Below are positions 46,928 through 58,346 of a DNA stretch of 64,000 nt, one piece after another (position 1 is the stretch's first letter; every line of letters starts with the position of its first letter). The notes under the pieces are model-generated. The model searched no databases and was not told the origin of the DNA. It worked only from the letters and a program-made list of their open reading frames with translations. Both the position numbers and the translations under genes were made by a program. Origin of the DNA: Erodium maritimum (Eukaryota > Streptophyta > Magnoliopsida > Geraniales > Geraniaceae); assembly GCA_963921825.1 (NCBI GenBank), contig OY997593.1, positions 60,372,039-60,436,038 on the forward strand. The letters run 5' to 3'.

Positions 46928-48764
46928 TGTTAGAAAATATGGAGCTGTCATTCTTGACTTTGCACCCATCTCTTCGTATTCCCTAACTTTGCTCACCACA
47001 CTACCACCAACTCTTAGTGTAGCTCACAATATAGCCCACAAACCCTTCCGTCTTCCTTGATATTGTAGTTACTTCTTGGTGTATAAATACACTTTTATTA
47101 TAAGCACAACAACATCAAGTAATATAAATATAAGTTTCATTATTCGATCCACTTCCCAAATTAACATGGTATCAAAGCTTTGGTAAGCTTCTGAAAATTT
47201 TTGTGGCTTTGCCCTCTCGCTAATTTACTAGCGGGTGGGAAAGGCATCAAGAAGATAGAAACCGTTTCCGACTTACCTGCTTCCGCATAGTGGTAATTGA
47301 ACCACACCAGCCAATGTAGTTGTCATCCGCTCCAACAACCATTTTTGTTTGCATCCACCTACTCTGGCGTGTCACACCACCGGAGACTCGACATCCGCTG
47401 CTACATCTGTGTTGTTGGAGATTCGATCCATTTCAACCAGTCGTTCTGATTGGAGAGCTATTTTTCGCCGTTTCGACCGGCGTTCTGTTTTCGTGTTGTT
47501 GCTCCGTTCCGACCGGTTGTTCATGTGTTGCTACTATGTTCCAACCAAACAGTCTTCCCGTAATTCCGATCGGAGGTTCAAAGTTTGTGTTGCTGCTCCG
47601 TCCTATGGAGAGCTATCTGTCGTCATTCCGACCGACTATTTCGTGTTGTTGCTCCGTTCTGACCGGAGATTCAATCTGTTTCAACCGGCCGTTCTTGTGT
47701 TGATGCTCTATTCCGACCAGAGAGCTAATTGAGTCGTCCTGACCAGCCATTTTGTGTTGTTGCTCTGTTCCGACTGGAGAGCCATTGTCGTTGTTCCGGC
47801 CAGCGTTCCAAGTTCGTGTTGCTACTCCGTTCCGATTGGGGATCTATTTGAACCATTCCGATCAGAGAGCTATTTTCCGTCCCGACCTACCATTTTGTTT
47901 TGTTGCTCCGTTCCGACCGGAGAGCCATTGTCGTTGTTTCGACCAACGTTCCAAGTTCGTGTTGTTGCTTCGTTCCGAGCAAAGAGCCACTGTAGTCAAC
48001 CCTTTCTATTGCAATCTTTCAGTCTTCAAATGCCGCTCAGTTTACATAGCGTTGTCGTCTCTTCTAAACAATTTTTCGATCCTCATGCCTTGGGTAACTA
48101 TTGTGATCTCTGTAGTACCATTTGTTCTTATTGCGATCGTGTGTCGATCAACAAGATATTCCCGTTCCGCTTCGATCGGAAGGGTATTCGTCGTCAACAT
48201 ATTGTTCCGTCAGTCTATGTGTGACCATTTTAAAAGGTTTTGTCCTTCGTGCAGTTCCATATGCTCCATACGTGCAGAGTTTCTAACCGTCCCTAAGGCC
48301 ATCAAGACATTTTCAGTGTTTAGCAAGAAGAATTCAACTCCCATGAAGCATCAGATTACTCGTCCATTTTTCACTTCCGTTAACCGCAATACTTGGGCGA
48401 GCTCTATATCCGTTTATCAGAATCAAGTGAAGTTCAAAGTCACGTCTGGTTTCAGAATTCAATTCCAGTTCTAGATCGATTCAAACTCAATTTGGGTTTA
48501 TCACCATATTGAGTTTGAGGGGGCGTGTTAGAAAATATGAAGCTGTCATTCTTGACTTTGCACTCATCTCTTCGTATTCCCTAACTTTGCTCACCACACT
48601 ACCACCAACTCTTAGTGTAGCTCACAATATAGCCCACAAACCCTTCCGTCTTCCTTGACATTGTAGTTACTTCTTGGTGTATAAATACACTTGTATTGTA
48701 AGTACAATAACATCAAGTAATATCAATACAAGTTTCATTCTTCGATCCACTTCCCAAATTAACA
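46928..48764 (+). mobile_element. Small non-autonomous LTR retrotransposon (1837 bp)
   Basis: Two 239-bp LTRs (46928-47166 and 48526-48764) begin TGTTAG and end TTAACA. The 5-bp TSD GTTAA is at 46923-46927 and 48765-48769. The primer-binding site TGGTATCAAAGC (47167-47178) directly follows the 5' LTR and fits initiator-Met tRNA with one mismatch. A polypurine tract (gagtttgagggggcg) ends at 48525. The 1.36-kb interior encodes no gag or pol. It is largely repeats of a 'gttgctccgttccgaccgg' unit. LTRs differ at 10 of 239 positions. Size and lack of coding place it with TRIM-like or short LARD-like elements; I see no 5S-like (Cassandra) sequence in the LTR. Confidence 0.93.
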
Positions 48765-48769
48765 GTTAA

Positions 48770-49565
48770 GATACTTTAAGTTGTTAACTATTAACTAGGG
48801 GTGTTCACAGCCGGTTAACCATTACCAACACCCCTTTAAAAAATTGAATCCAAATATTTGGTGCTCAATTTTCCGACACCAACCTCGACATCGGAGCATA
48901 TTATATCTTTGGATTTTAACTCAAGTTTCCATAAATAAAAACTACAAACATCGTGGACTAGTATTTGATGTACCAATTACATTTTGTTTTAGATTGTGCC
49001 TTATATACGCCTCCAATCGTGCTTCAAGAGATGCTACTACATCTTTAAGTTTGGAAACCGAAATATTCTAATGATCAATTTGTGTGCGAGAGAATAGTTG
49101 AAGCGATTTTGAGAGAATTAACTACACGAGATGATTTTTTTGTGAATGTGCGGTGATATTGAAAGTAAATATTCTACTCTAGTCATAGTCACTGAAGATA
49201 TTTGAAATGTCTGCCTTATACTCTTTCTTTCCCCCTTTATCTTCTCGACAAAAGGTTGGAACTTTTCAAGATTCGACATTTGTTCTTTAGATCACACATA
49301 AACTTGAGGAAAAGGACGATGAGGAGATAACATACGAGGAAGGACCATTTATACAAACTATTGCTTCACCCTTTCAATAAGTAAAGGGGTTCAGATAACG
49401 TTGGTTTTGAAGTGGACAGAGATTCTTCAAATGGAGATTCTTATTCTTCAGGAGGATGCTCCGAAACATCTTCATCGTAGTGAACCTAATAAGGAGGGTC
49501 CAACATGAACAATTTCGAGTTGATCTTTATAGGAGATGGTGCAGTAATGGGAGACCATAAATACC
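48770..49565. other. Spacer, nothing recognised
   Basis: AT-rich, no family-level similarity seen and no frame above about 75 codons. Confidence 0.45.
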
Positions 49566-50863
49566 TGATGCAGACACAAGATTGTAATTTTTTAGGTGTT
49601 TTAGCCCACATTTCTAAAATTTTCAATCCCCATTTGATCTAATTTGATGCACTCTTCTCTTTATTTGTGCAATTGATATCTCTTTAAGAGTGTTAATGAA
49701 TTTGAAGCAAAATAAGGAGTTTTAGAACTAAATAGGCAAAAATCAGCTTAAGAAATTTTGGAGTCGGTTGATCCTGCAAAAGGCATAATTTTCTTATCCG
49801 ATCTTAGATTTTCACCCGTGAGATATTAAATCGAACGGAATTCAGAGATCTACAACTTTCATGTAGGATTCGCCCCTATCTGAGATGCACTCTAACCATA
49901 CAATGTGTGGTGAACATGTAGGACACACGACATGTGAATGACGTGCATTTTGGCCAAGGAGTATCGAAAAATGAACGCATGTCTGGCACACGGCTTGTGG
50001 CTGGCGCACGAGTCACACGTTTAACGGACAACGTAAATGTGACAGATGCGCGAGAAGATCTGCCTCGTTTGCTACATATATTCGTACTTGTCATAGGTTT
50101 TAATGAAGTCTAAATATAATTTCAGGGCATTGTAATAGGGATAATAACTTTGAGAGACAAAAACACTACTTTTGTGAGCTAGGGCTTGGAGAAGAGGGAG
50201 AGAGAAGTGTATGAGATCAAGTACTTCAGAGTTTTCAGATTTGAAATTGTATTTGTATCCCTTTTATCGTTGAATTTATTTATCTATCAGTTTTACTACA
50301 TCTTATTTCATTGTCATGAAATAAAATTTATTGATCTAGGGCTTAAGGTGCAATAGCCATAGGATTGTAACCACAAAAATGAGACGAATTCATGAATTTT
50401 AGTGCTTCGTATATTTTTACAAGTAGATTAGAAATAACTTGGTGGTTTGAGTATAGTTGGGTCTCAATGCGATCGAGAGATTGTTAGGAATAATTAATGA
50501 GAATTCTCGTTGCCTCTAGCCTAGTCGTAGTTGAAAGTGTAAAACAAACCCCAATAAGTTATTCATTATATTATAATCTCGCCAATGTCCTAGGTCGCAT
50601 TAAATCTATGATTTCAAAACCACTTTTGATATTGTGTTCTTGATTCTTCCGAATTTACTTTACTGTGAGTTCAATTAATCATTTGTTTTGCAAAATAAAC
50701 CAATCATTATTTTAGAAGTAGCTTGAGTAACAGATTAATTAATTGAAGTGCTTGTCTAACTGCTTCCTTGGGTACAAAATTCGAACTAAAATCCTAAAAA
50801 CTATTTGACGACTGGCCAGTACGCTTGCCACACTTATTTTGTGAGTTTATTCTCAGAGCTTCA
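49566..50863 (+). repeat. Solo-type gypsy (Tat/Athila-like) LTR, second copy
   Basis: Starts TGATGCAGACACAA and ends near CTCAGAGCTTCAA, paralleling the LTR at 12517-13984: a shared 'ttagcccacat' start block, 'gagctagggcttggag', 'ctaggcg/cttggtggtt...cgatcgagag' and 'ttgacgact..gtacgcttgcca'. No internal gag-pol sequence follows. No TSD was found, so the boundaries are by alignment with the other copy. Confidence 0.6.
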
Positions 50864-51202
50864 ACACCAACTATCGCTAAAGCCTAGTGATGAGTTGTTT
50901 GATTGCTCCCATTAGCTGGATTGAGGATTTCTAAAAGACATGTTAGGATTCAAGAAATTGGAAGAAGATGAAGCAGAAATGTAGAATGATTTAAAGGTTT
51001 AGGTAATCCATATACATATAGGGAAGAAGAAAGTCGTTCTGCTCCACCTTCCCCCTACAATGTGAACAAAAAGATCACAATCTATCCAAAATTGGTGTCG
51101 GATCAACTCGCCCATGTGAACTAGCTGATCCATAAAATAATCATTCATTAGTTAGTCTGGTCGTCTACACGGCCTCGTAACAACACCTTTTTCCACCATG
51201 AT
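50864..51202 (-). pseudogene. PIF/Harbinger transposase relic, part 2
   Basis: The minus strand reads 'LMNDYFMDQLVHMGELIRHQ' and then 'FWIDCDLFVHIVGGRW'. This lines up with the 'LMMDYYNTNLVYTEVQFLRR..FLRIV' region of the transposase at 42764. It continues the frame that starts at about 53020 on the other side of the solo LTR. Only the N-terminal quarter is recognisable. Confidence 0.55.
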
Positions 51203-52888
51203 GTTGGGTCTCGAGGTAGGGTTGGAGATGAACCAACTCGCAGCGGAAAATCAATGAAAACCAAGAGACAATTAAAACCATGAAACAACTAACAAAGAAT
51301 GGATTAACAAGAGAAAAATTCAGCACTAGTTCTTACCAAAACAAGAACACCGGTTACGAATGATTGGCTTGAGTCTCCAAGACGCCTACGTATCCACATG
51401 GGAATCAAAGCCACGTAGTTCTTCTCTTTGAGGACTCAAGAACACAAACATGGAGGTGGAAACTAGCCAAACCCGAAATGGCCATGGAAGAGGGAGAGAA
51501 AATGTGTTTCCTATTCTTGTCTTGTTTTTGTTATGTTGAAAAAAGATGACTTAAACATAACAAAACTCATACTTGTCCAACTAAAGGCATGGGACAAGTA
51601 TGGTGTCAAGTAAGGTGTAAATAGGACAAAGTATGGCAAGACAAGATTGGGTTAGGTGGTGAATCACCAACACCTTAATCCTTGTCTTGCTTACTTAGTA
51701 CTAATTAATCAAGACTTGATTAATTAGTTCCATGGGCCTTGGTTGCATGGGCCTTTCATGGGCCTCTTGGAACATGGCCCGTGGCCATTTCCAACGAGGT
51801 CCCGTGATTCGCTCATCGCCTCCATGCCTTCCATACCGGAAATGTCCAACATTATCCGACGCGATCAATCCCAAGACTCCAAGCCTTGTCTCGATCTGTG
51901 AAGTCCTATTCACTTACGGGCACATGACCCAAAACCCAGTTTTGGTCATGTCCCGAGACAACTCCCTTTTGGCCATTCTCCATAAATGTGTCAATGAGTT
52001 TCATCCTCCGGTGTGACCCTTAGGTTTATGCATGTCAATAGATCAACGTAAAATCCCATTTTATTTGATCCTATTTAAGTGGCAACTAACGAGACTTTAG
52101 TATTGCCTGACACTACATAACGAATCGACCCTGTCGATTCTAACCTTTCCGTCGTCCCTGTCATTATCCTTTTATCTCTGATATCCTGATTGAGATAAGG
52201 CATAGAGCCGTCATCCTTATTATTCTCAATCACCGTTCCTTGATATGTGAGATGACTGAAGATATGATACCCAGTATCATGTGCATGGCCATGCTATTCT
52301 TCCAGTCACTCTCGATCAAGTGGCCGAGAACCGATATCTTTCTCATACCTTAGTATGAGGGATAAATCCCTTAGCCGTCTTTCGTGTCACTCATGTAGCC
52401 CGTCCCCAAGCCAATCCTGGCCGTTATGGAAGCCCTGTTACGGACAACGTTAGGCTCAGGTCAAACTCAGTTGTTGACTACATAGCGATCACAAAGACTC
52501 CTTGGTCTAAGGATACATGACAAGCTACAACACTGAATATGTTCATGACTTAATCTATGGCACATATTCAGGGCGGGTCGTCCAATATCATGTCCCACAT
52601 GATATCTATGATCAGACTCCGGAATCCCATTCCAATGACTAACAGAACGTAAGCCATAAAGAGCCATCTTTCATACTAGTCGCTTCTAGTGAAGCTTTGT
52701 TGACTAGGGACCCATCGAGTGTGATCTATCTCGATCTATGGTTCTATTCGCATGGTGGGCATAGATCAGAGCACACATCGATATATTACTCCAACACATA
52801 AGTAATATAAAGCCGCTTTAATTTTATTGCTAACGATGATATATACATTTGGACATTTAGGATTGAACTACGGGCACTAAGACTAACA
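51203..52888 (-). repeat. Solo copia LTR with CATGA TSD (1686 bp)
   Basis: A full LTR with TGTT...AACA ends, of the copia A subfamily (TGTTGGGTCTCGAGGTAGGG). It is flanked by CATGA at 51198-51202 and 52889-52893. No internal region remains, so the element was reduced by LTR-LTR recombination. Confidence 0.95.
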
Positions 52889-53030
52889 CATGATCCTTCT
52901 CTGGATTCCACACTTGGCTTGCCGTTCAAACGTGTCATTAACTCGGCCATTTGGTGCTTTTCCTCCCAAATCAGCGACCATTGTTGTCGTCTTGGTCTCA
53001 TCATTATCGGACACCATTTTCCAATTCAAT
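52889..53030 (-). pseudogene. PIF/Harbinger-type transposase relic, part 1 (N-terminus)
   Basis: A minus-strand frame starting near 53018 ('MVSDNDETKTTTMVADLGG') runs to the solo LTR at 52893 and resumes at 51202, where the Harbinger-like 'NDYF' block is found. The N-terminal part itself is not diagnostic; assignment rests on the downstream block. Confidence 0.45.
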
Positions 53031-53129
53031 AGAAAAATTAAACAAAAATATGAAAGACGGAACAGATAGGAGAGAATTATATGTGTGGAACTTGGGAAAA
53101 TAATATGTATTTTGAGGATTTTTTCTAAA

Positions 53130-54380
53130 AGAAGTGAAATCGGCTACAAACCACTCTTAACCTAAAAACCGTGAGAACCAATCTTAGCCACACAAACCTA
53201 AGATCCAACATTCACCATGATGCCACATCATCACCCCAATTTTACCCAAATTCACGCCACTTTCATCCTTTCTCACACAAGCAAGGGCATAATTGTAAAA
53301 ACATGGTGACATGTGGACAAGTGTCCCTTTTTTTCTTCACCAATTCACTAATTTAATATTTCCCGATTCGTTTGAACTCCGATTAGCTTCAAACTTGCGC
53401 CAATATTTTCATTTTTTCAAGGGCTTTAAATCAAGATCAATCATGATTATATTTTGAAGCACAAAAATAAAAAGGTATATCGGAGTGATAGAAATAATGT
53501 TGAGTGTTGATAAATCTTCACTAATAAATGTTTTATATCGGAGGTATCAAACTAGTGCTAAATGTTGATAAAAACATGTACTGAGGTGATAAAAACCATG
53601 TTCAATTTTGATAATAAGTGTGATAAACTAGAGTTTAGCGTTGATAAAAAAACATGTGATGGGGTGATAAAAACATATGTAATTTAATGGTAAACATAGT
53701 GTTTAGTGTTGATAAAACTAGTGTTCATAAAAACACGTGATGAGGTGATAAAAATCATGTTCGGTTTTGGAAAATAAGGTGATAAAACTAGTGTCCAGTC
53801 TTGATAAAACCAGTGTAAAGTGTTGATAAAACCAATGTAAAGTGTTGATAAAAATTACCCAGATATAAAAAAAATTAAATCAGCCCCGCAATAATTATAT
53901 TTTTCGTGCTTCAAAAAAAGCATGTGATGGGGTGATAAAACACATGTAATTTAATGATAAAACTAGTGTTCATAAAAAGCACGTGATGATGTGATAAAAT
54001 CATGATTAGTTTTGGAAATGAGGTGATAAATCCAGTGCAAAGTGTTGATAAACAGAACAAAGTGTTGATAAAGATTACTCATGTATAACTTTTTTAAATC
54101 AGTCCTGAAATAAATTTTTTTCCGTGCTTCAAAATATATTCATGAGTGATCTTGATAGAAATCCCTTGAAAAAAACAAAACTAATGGCGCAAGTTTGAAT
54201 CCAATCGGAGTTCAAACGAAGTGGGAAAAATTAAATTAGTGAATTGGTAAAAAAAAAATATGATAGTTTTACTAAAAAGTCATTCCCAAAGCACTTCTTA
54301 CTTACTAAAAGTCTCATCCCTCCACTTTTAAAAATGATGGCTTAGATTGGTTCTCATGGTTTGTATTTGATTTCTCCTCT
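53130..54380. repeat. Family D inverted-repeat element, copy D3 (1251 bp)
   Basis: The left end (agaagtgaaatc...ccgtgagaaccaatcttagcca) and the reverse complement of the right end (agaggagaaatc...ccatgagaaccaatctaagcca) match. The interior again consists of gttgataaaac...cagtgtaaag repeats, with two tandem units of about 218 bp (53850 and 54068). A possible imperfect 9-bp TSD flanks it (ttttctaaa at 53121-53129, tttctgaaa at 54381-54389). The TSD size would suit a Mutator-like element. Confidence 0.75.
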
Positions 54381-54389
54381 TTTCTGAAA

Positions 54390-54949
54390 TATTATATTTT
54401 ATAATTTTAAAATTATTCAACAATTACAAAACAACGATCTCACTTATGTTTTTTTGGCTCTAGGGTTCTCTCGATTTTTTTTCTCTCTTCTTCTAATACA
54501 CGTCGCCCACTACCGACCCCCTGCTCTGCGCTGCCCTCGAGCTCCGCCCTCCTCGATCTCCCCCACTATCATCACCCCTCCTGAGACCAAATCGCTCCTA
54601 CACCAACTCACATGATGACCCTCGGATCTTGTTGTCACCCACCACATTGTCCTGCTACTCGAGAGGCCTCACGTCATGCCATTGTTCCCATCACAGGAAT
54701 TTATAAAGCTTGTGTGCCCAAAAAAGAAGAAGCTTCGTCCGCCTCCTCTTTTCTCTGACCCACCGTTATTGATGCCGTCGGCCACCTCCACTTATCCACG
54801 CCCAGGTGCGAATGTGGACGAGCCACGTGGAAAGAAAAAGACCTCCTGTAACCAAATTATTTTAAATAACGTTCAGTCGTGGCTTTTCTGCCTCTTGGTA
54901 CTCATCAAGAGCTCTCAACTCACGTCTCCAGAATCTTCTCTCCGTACCC
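54390..54949. other. Spacer with a proline-rich frame, not recognised
   Basis: A 96-codon plus-strand frame (54676-54966) runs into the following TSD and shows no known family. The CT-rich start 'ctctagggttctctcg' near 54460 resembles a gene leader or retroposon 5' end. Confidence 0.35.
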
Positions 54950-55600
54950 ATGCTCTTAGCTCCTAAAAAGTATTTCTAGAGAGAGAAGTTCTCGCTTCTC
55001 TCTACTCCTAACCCTAGCCGCGCCGCCCTCCGTCTCTCGTCGAGCTTCGGTTCCCGACGGTGGCCATGGCTTCCACCCATGGTCATCGTCGGGTTCCTCT
55101 CCTCCTTCTCCCCTCCTTGCTTTCTAGCTTCGGAGCCCTTCTTTTTTGCTTCTTCCTTCACCTTTTACCGCGACTCTGCCCCCCCTCCGCGTCTCCGGTC
55201 GGCTTGGTTTGTAGATTTGGATGTGGGAAGCCTTCGTCTTCATCCTTGGAGGTGTTCGCTCCAGATCTACACCATTTTCGGTCGGTGGCGTCACTTTTCT
55301 CTCCTCTTAACCCTAGTTCCCTAACCCCTCTTCCTCTTTGGTTGCCTTCCACCTCCGGTGACGTGGTGACTCTTCTTCTTCGACGGTGGTAGTCCCAGCT
55401 CTATGTGGGGCGTTTTTCTACCCCTGGGTGGATGACGAGTTTTGGGCATTGCCCGCCGTTTTTGCTCCTTGTCTTCTCCGGCCTTAGGCTACTCGCGGTG
55501 GGATGATTTGCTTCGGTTCTATTCCATCCACTTCTGTTCTCGGGTGAGTCTGAGCCTCGTCGGTGTGCAAGGGGTTTTGGTCCTGTGTTGTGGCCGTGTG

Positions 55601-55762
55601 GTGGAGGTTTTCGGAACTCTGGGTGACTTTCTCCTCTTCGGGTCGTCAGATCTGGTATTTGCTGGAGCAGCTTCTCTCCTTCCACTTGCTCGTTGATCCT
55701 CAGTAAAAGTTGCTCTTCCTCTCTTCACTTTTACTCCTATTCTGTCAGATCTGGGTACTATG
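55601..55762 (+). repeat. 162-bp direct repeat, left copy
   Basis: The block gtggaggttttcggaactct...ctgggtactatg is repeated, without indels, at 57313-57474, with about 8 substitutions. The two copies exactly bracket the LTR insertion at 55763-57312. Confidence 0.9.
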
Positions 55763-57312
55763 TGTTAGTTTTATGCCCTAGGCCAATCTTTTCTTGTATG
55801 ACATTATCATTTATTAATACATTTACACTTTCATTATCATTTTGTTAAATGTTAATTGCATGAATAATCGACTCTTTCTAAGGTCATCAATTACGTGACT
55901 TGATAGTAAAACTCTTAGAACAAAAAAGAGAGCATTATTCTAATGATCCCTGGTCTTACCAATATACTAAGACTAGTATGATGTTGGTTGATGATCATGT
56001 TTTACTGATCATTCATATTGGATATGGAGTCAAATCATAGATTTCATTTAGGGAAATGGTATTGGATGACCCACTGTGAGAATACTACATAGGAATTGTC
56101 ATGAGTATTTCTCAGTACCGTAATATGACTTAAGTACTTTGACTTTATAGTCGTCATGGATTTCTACATAGGTGGTTATGTGTCTTGATGCAGTTCAACG
56201 TTGTCTTTGACCGGACAACAATAAAGATTGTTGTTGTATACATAATTGTCTGTGTGAGGAATCTGAGCGACTGATAAGGGATTTGTCACTCATGTATATA
56301 TGAGAGATATCGTTTGGGCCCCTTGATAAGTGAGACTGCAGAAATGCATGGCCATGCGAATCGATAATGAGTTATCACTTGCAGTCTACTTAAGATCAAG
56401 AAACTAACGATCGAATAAAATAAGGATGACGATCCTATGCCTTATATTCGATCGAGATATCGATGACAAAGGGATTAAGATATTAACGGTAAAAGGTTAA
56501 ATCGGATTGACGATCTTCATACAACTTTGGGAAGTCATAATGCCTTGGTAGAGGCCAACTATGACATATGGACGAAACGGGGATTTCGGGCTCACTACCA
56601 ACGTTGTATGAGCCTACAGTCACACATAACAACAACCCCAAAATCGAGTTGAACTATAGAATATAATTATATTATATTTGGTATAATATATTTTCATTCA
56701 TTTCTCGTTCTCTAATTACTAATATAATTAGATTATATTAGGAAGACAAATGAAATAAATTTACATATATAAGTATTTATTTCAGATTAAACTTTGGAAT
56801 AAAACATATATACATTATGTTTATTTTGTTTTGTTTTATAATTCAATTAATATTTATTTGAATTTTAGAAATTCAAATAAGTTATTTTTGAATTCCACTC
56901 ATCCTAAAATATCTTCATGTATCTGATTTCGTAACCCACTTTTGATTTACGAAATCAGATATAGGGATTACGTTTTTTATAGTGGGGTGTGGAAAAACGA
57001 GAGAGAAAAACCAGAGAAAGAAGAAGGAAAAACTGAGAGAAAAGTTCTGATTTTGGTGCTAGGACACGAGAGGTTTTGGGAAGAGATTGTTGGTGTGGAT
57101 ACCTGAAGAGGACGGATTCTTTTGAAGATGTCTCGACTTCGTCAAACCATCAGAGTGCACTTGGTCCCTGTCTCGAACCAGGCTCGAAACTACAAGAGGT
57201 AATCTCCATTTAATTTTTCGTTTGTCGGTTTATTCTGAATTACATGGATCCTAAGGGATTTCTAGGGATTTTATAATTTCCGCTGCGTTTTTGGCTCCCT
57301 AGAATTCTTCGG
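55763..57312 (+). mobile_element. Solo copia-type LTR in retroposon R4 (about 1.55 kb)
   Basis: Starts TGTTAGTTTTATGCCCTAGG and shows plant copia LTR features. The 'aggatgacgatcctatgcctta' region parallels the reverse complement of copia A/B LTR sequence ('aaggcatagag..gtcatcctta'). Its 3' part ends in 'tttccgctgcgtttttggctccctag'. The final TACA/AACA-type terminus is not seen, so the 3' end may have lost a few bases. No internal domain is present. Confidence 0.65.
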
Positions 57313-57474
57313 GTGGAGGTTTTCGGAACTCTGGGTGACATTCTCCTCTTCGGGTCGTCAGATCTGGTGTTTGCTGGAGCAGCTTCTCTCCTTCCACTTG
57401 GTCGTTGATCCTCGGTAAGAGTTGATCTTCCTCTCTTCACTTTTACTCCTACTCTGTCAGATCTGGGTATTATG
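57313..57474 (+). repeat. 162-bp direct repeat, right copy
   Basis: Copy of 55601-55762 lying directly after the LTR. Unlike a normal TSD it is far longer than 5 bp and about 5% diverged. Confidence 0.9.
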
Positions 57475-58346
57475 CTCTATTGAGCTTGATATCTCCCATT
57501 TGGGTCGTCGGTTTGGTGTTGACCACCGTTGGGATCTCGTCTGAGATCTGAGAGCCATCTTCTTCCTCTTGCCTTTATTGATTTAATTCAGCCCTCATAT
57601 TCTTCTTGTTCATGCTTCATCCCCTCATCCTCGTTTCTATGGATGAGGCCCAACAATTGGTGTTGGGCTTTGTTGGGAGGTAGCCTAACGGCGTGATGAA
57701 GATCGGTGAGTAGAGGTTCTAGGGGCTTGAATTGAGTTCTAAGGGTGAGGGTTAGATGTCCTGGTAATTCCTTTTAGGGGTTTCGGGTATTTGGTTGGTG
57801 TAATTGTGGAGAAAGATTGATCTCGGTTTGGGGAGGAGGTTTGGAAGCGGAAGCGTCTTTGTGGTACTGCTTTGGTGGAGTGCTCGGGTCTGTCTTGGCT
57901 GTCTTCTTCGCTGGCACTCTCTTGGTTCGTGGTTTGGTCCGGCCGGTGGTGGTCGGACTCGTTTGAGGTGCATGGTGTCGGAAGATGTGTCGGTGCCGGT
58001 TCGGGTCGCGTTTGGCTTGCGTGAGGCTCGAGTTTGGGTCTTCCTTCGTCTGTTCTTTGTAGGCTTAGGTTTAGGTTTCAGGCTGGGCCTGGTTGTCCGT
58101 TTATTTGTTCTGCCCCTGTGTGGGCTTAGGTGGTTTGTTAGTTGGGCTTGGCCCATTGTTTGTTGTTGTTGTGCTGATTTCCCCTATTGGTTCTGAGACC
58201 AGGTTGTAGTACTGTTTTCCCCTTGTTGGGATAATATGTTGGTTTGGTTGTACTGAGGGCCTCGTCCTTGACCTTCAGCTACACTTTATAGTTGTTTGGT
58301 TTTTTATAAAAAAGAATTGTTGATAAAAAAATGCTCTTAGCTCCTA

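Larger units (their letters stand above)
54966..58330 (+). mobile_element. LINE-like retroposon R4 with 16-bp TSD, interrupted by a copia-type LTR
   Basis: ATGCTCTTAGCTCCTA is found at 54950-54965 and 58331-58346. The element starts with a CT-rich leader ('ctctactcctaaccctagcc') and an ATG at 55060/55066. It ends in 'ttttttataaaaaagaattgttgataaaaaaa', a plant LINE tail. Without the 1.55-kb LTR insertion it is about 1.8 kb. No reverse transcriptase motif; frames such as 55060-55392 and 57804-58196 are unassigned. Confidence 0.85.

Noticed and set aside
46928..47166. Cassandra-type TRIM with 5S rRNA promoter in the LTR
   Set aside because: I do not see 5S rRNA internal promoter sequence in the LTR.
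47320..48474. Overlapping plus-strand frames of 127-240 codons
   Set aside because: They translate the repeat array of the small LTR element in two frames; no gag, protease or other domain is visible.
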